From NCBI RefSeq assembly GCF_014596745.1, contig NZ_JABTCF010000013.1:98082-162081 (forward strand): a DNA stretch of 64,000 nt, written 5' to 3'. The DNA comes from Maribacter aquimaris (lineage in GTDB: Bacteria > Bacteroidota > Bacteroidia > Flavobacteriales > Flavobacteriaceae). The stretch's first letter is position 1. Each line of letters starts with the position of its first letter. The position numbers were made by a program, and so were the translations under genes. The notes beneath the pieces are model-generated. The model searched no databases and had not been told where the DNA came from. It was given only the letters and a program-made list of their open reading frames with translations. Shown piece after piece: positions 63,240 to 64,000 of the stretch.

Positions 63240-63271
63240 AAAGCCTTCAACGCAAGTTGGGGGCTTTTTTC
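63239..63271 (+). terminator. Terminator of tRNA-Asp
   Basis: AAAAGCCTTCAACGCAAGTTGGGGGCTTTTTT: AAAGCCttCAAC pairs with GTTGggGGCTTT, followed by T residues. The same hairpin is repeated after each tRNA relic in the array. Confidence 0.8.
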
Positions 63272-64000
63272 GTTTTAGCCAAAATAGGATATATATCGAA
63301 TGGTTGATGGATTGGGACAGTAAACGGTTTAAAGGTCGTGAACACCTGTCTCGACTATGCCGTTAGGGTCGCGGGTTCCCCCGACGCTTCGGGGCCGTCC
63401 AGACCGCTTAAAGCCTTCAACGCAAGTTGAGGGCTTTTTTCGTTTTAGCCAAAATAGGATATATATCGAATGGTTGATGGATTGGGACAGCAACCTGCTT
63501 AAAGGTCGGGAATATCTGTTCTGACTATGCCGTTAGGGTCGCGGGTTCCCCCGACGCTTCGGGGCCGTCCAGACCGCTTAAAGCCTTCAACGTTAGTTGA
63601 GGGCTTTTTTCGTTTTAGCCAAAATAGGATATATATCGAATGGTTGATGGATTGGGACAGTAAACGGTTTAAAGGTCGTGAACACCTGTCTCGACTATGC
63701 CGTTAGGGTCGCGGGTTCCCCCGACGCTTCGGGGCCGTCCAGACCGCTTAAAGCCTTCAACGCAAGTTGGGGGCTTTTTTCGTTTTAGCCAAAACAGGAT
63801 ATATATCGAATGGTTGATGGATTGAGACAGCAACCTGCTTAAAGGTCGGGAATATCTGTCCCGACTATGCCGTTAGGGTCGCGGGTTCCCCCGACGCTTC
63901 GGGGCCGTCCAGACCGCTTATAGCCTTCAACGCAAGTTGGGGGCTTTTTTCGTTTTAGCCAAAATAGGATATATATCGAATGGTTGATGGATTGGGACAG
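63240..64000 (+). repeat. 170-bp tandem array of tRNA-Asp 3'-half relics, continuing past the window
   Basis: The terminator segment (A or T)AGCCTTCAACG recurs at 63241, 63411, 63581, 63751 and 63921: an exact 170-bp period. Each unit has the terminator hairpin, a spacer with ATATATCGAATGGTTGATGG, and a relic of the tRNA-Asp 3' half (63366-63407, 63536-63577, 63706-63747, 63876-63917). In each relic the T-loop bases GAGTCC are replaced by the palindrome CCCCGACGCTTCGGGG. No unit has a 5' acceptor strand, so none can be a working tRNA. Spacers alternate between two forms. The array runs to the last base of the window. Confidence 0.92.

Noticed and set aside
63178..63366. 62-codon frame running through the tRNA-Asp gene
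   Set aside because: Its first part is the tRNA itself. The rest is the array spacer, reported instead as a possible nuclease-gene tail.

Overview
The window comes from the chromosome of a flavobacterium (phylum Bacteroidota), most likely a marine polysaccharide degrader of the family Flavobacteriaceae. The evidence is a SusC-type receptor, two sulfatases, glycoside hydrolases of the GH2, GH36 and GH43 types, TTTG-N19/20-TAnnTTTG promoters, a DnaE with a fused proofreading exonuclease, an IcmF fusion protein and REP-like palindromes of the kind common in this family. The species cannot be named from the sequence.

Layout. 1-913: start of a minus-strand SusC gene that runs out of the window. 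1462-6361: divergent sugar operon (PfkB kinase, class II aldolase, amidohydrolase, GH36 alpha-galactosidase-like lipoprotein). 6495-13796: an HlyD/ABC/FtsX export operon facing away from an NtrC-type regulator and its kinase; between them lie a well-matched sigma-54 promoter and a perfect 13-bp inverted repeat that looks like the enhancer. 13819-19523: single metabolic and secreted genes and a 56-aa membrane protein. 19849-25152: a DNA-damage-type polymerase pair (Y-family DinB, then a second DnaE) separated by about 1 kb of 154-bp tandem repeats. 25313-31057: methyltransferase, TonB-type barrel, serine hydrolase, DinB/DUF1572-like protein. 31325-37780: sulfatase, decayed genes, GH2 enzyme and an intact mutarotase-like gene whose dead copy lies upstream. 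38026-46105: IcmF, GH43, a small protein and an FdhF/YdeP oxidoreductase. 46457-50982: two tandem DUF5018-like lipoproteins separated and flanked by copies of one short element. 51087-55814: glutaryl-CoA dehydrogenase, TrmN6, a second sulfatase and a Tat-exported sugar isomerase-like protein. 55850-63087: housekeeping genes rimM, rpsP, dnaE, trxA and a DUF58 gene. 63163 to the end: tRNA-Asp followed by a 170-bp tandem array made from its own 3' half.

How it fits together. Much of the window supports glycan uptake and breakdown (SusC, GH36, GH2, GH43, sulfatases, PfkB/aldolase). A sigma-54-controlled export system, a translesion polymerase pair and core replication and translation genes sit among it. 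The most unusual content is repetitive: at two places (dinB and tRNA-Asp), and perhaps a third (fdhF), amplified units begin at or contain the 3' end of the neighbouring gene together with a palindrome. The second dnaE, directly after one of these arrays, has lost any normal start codon in front of its conserved N-terminus.
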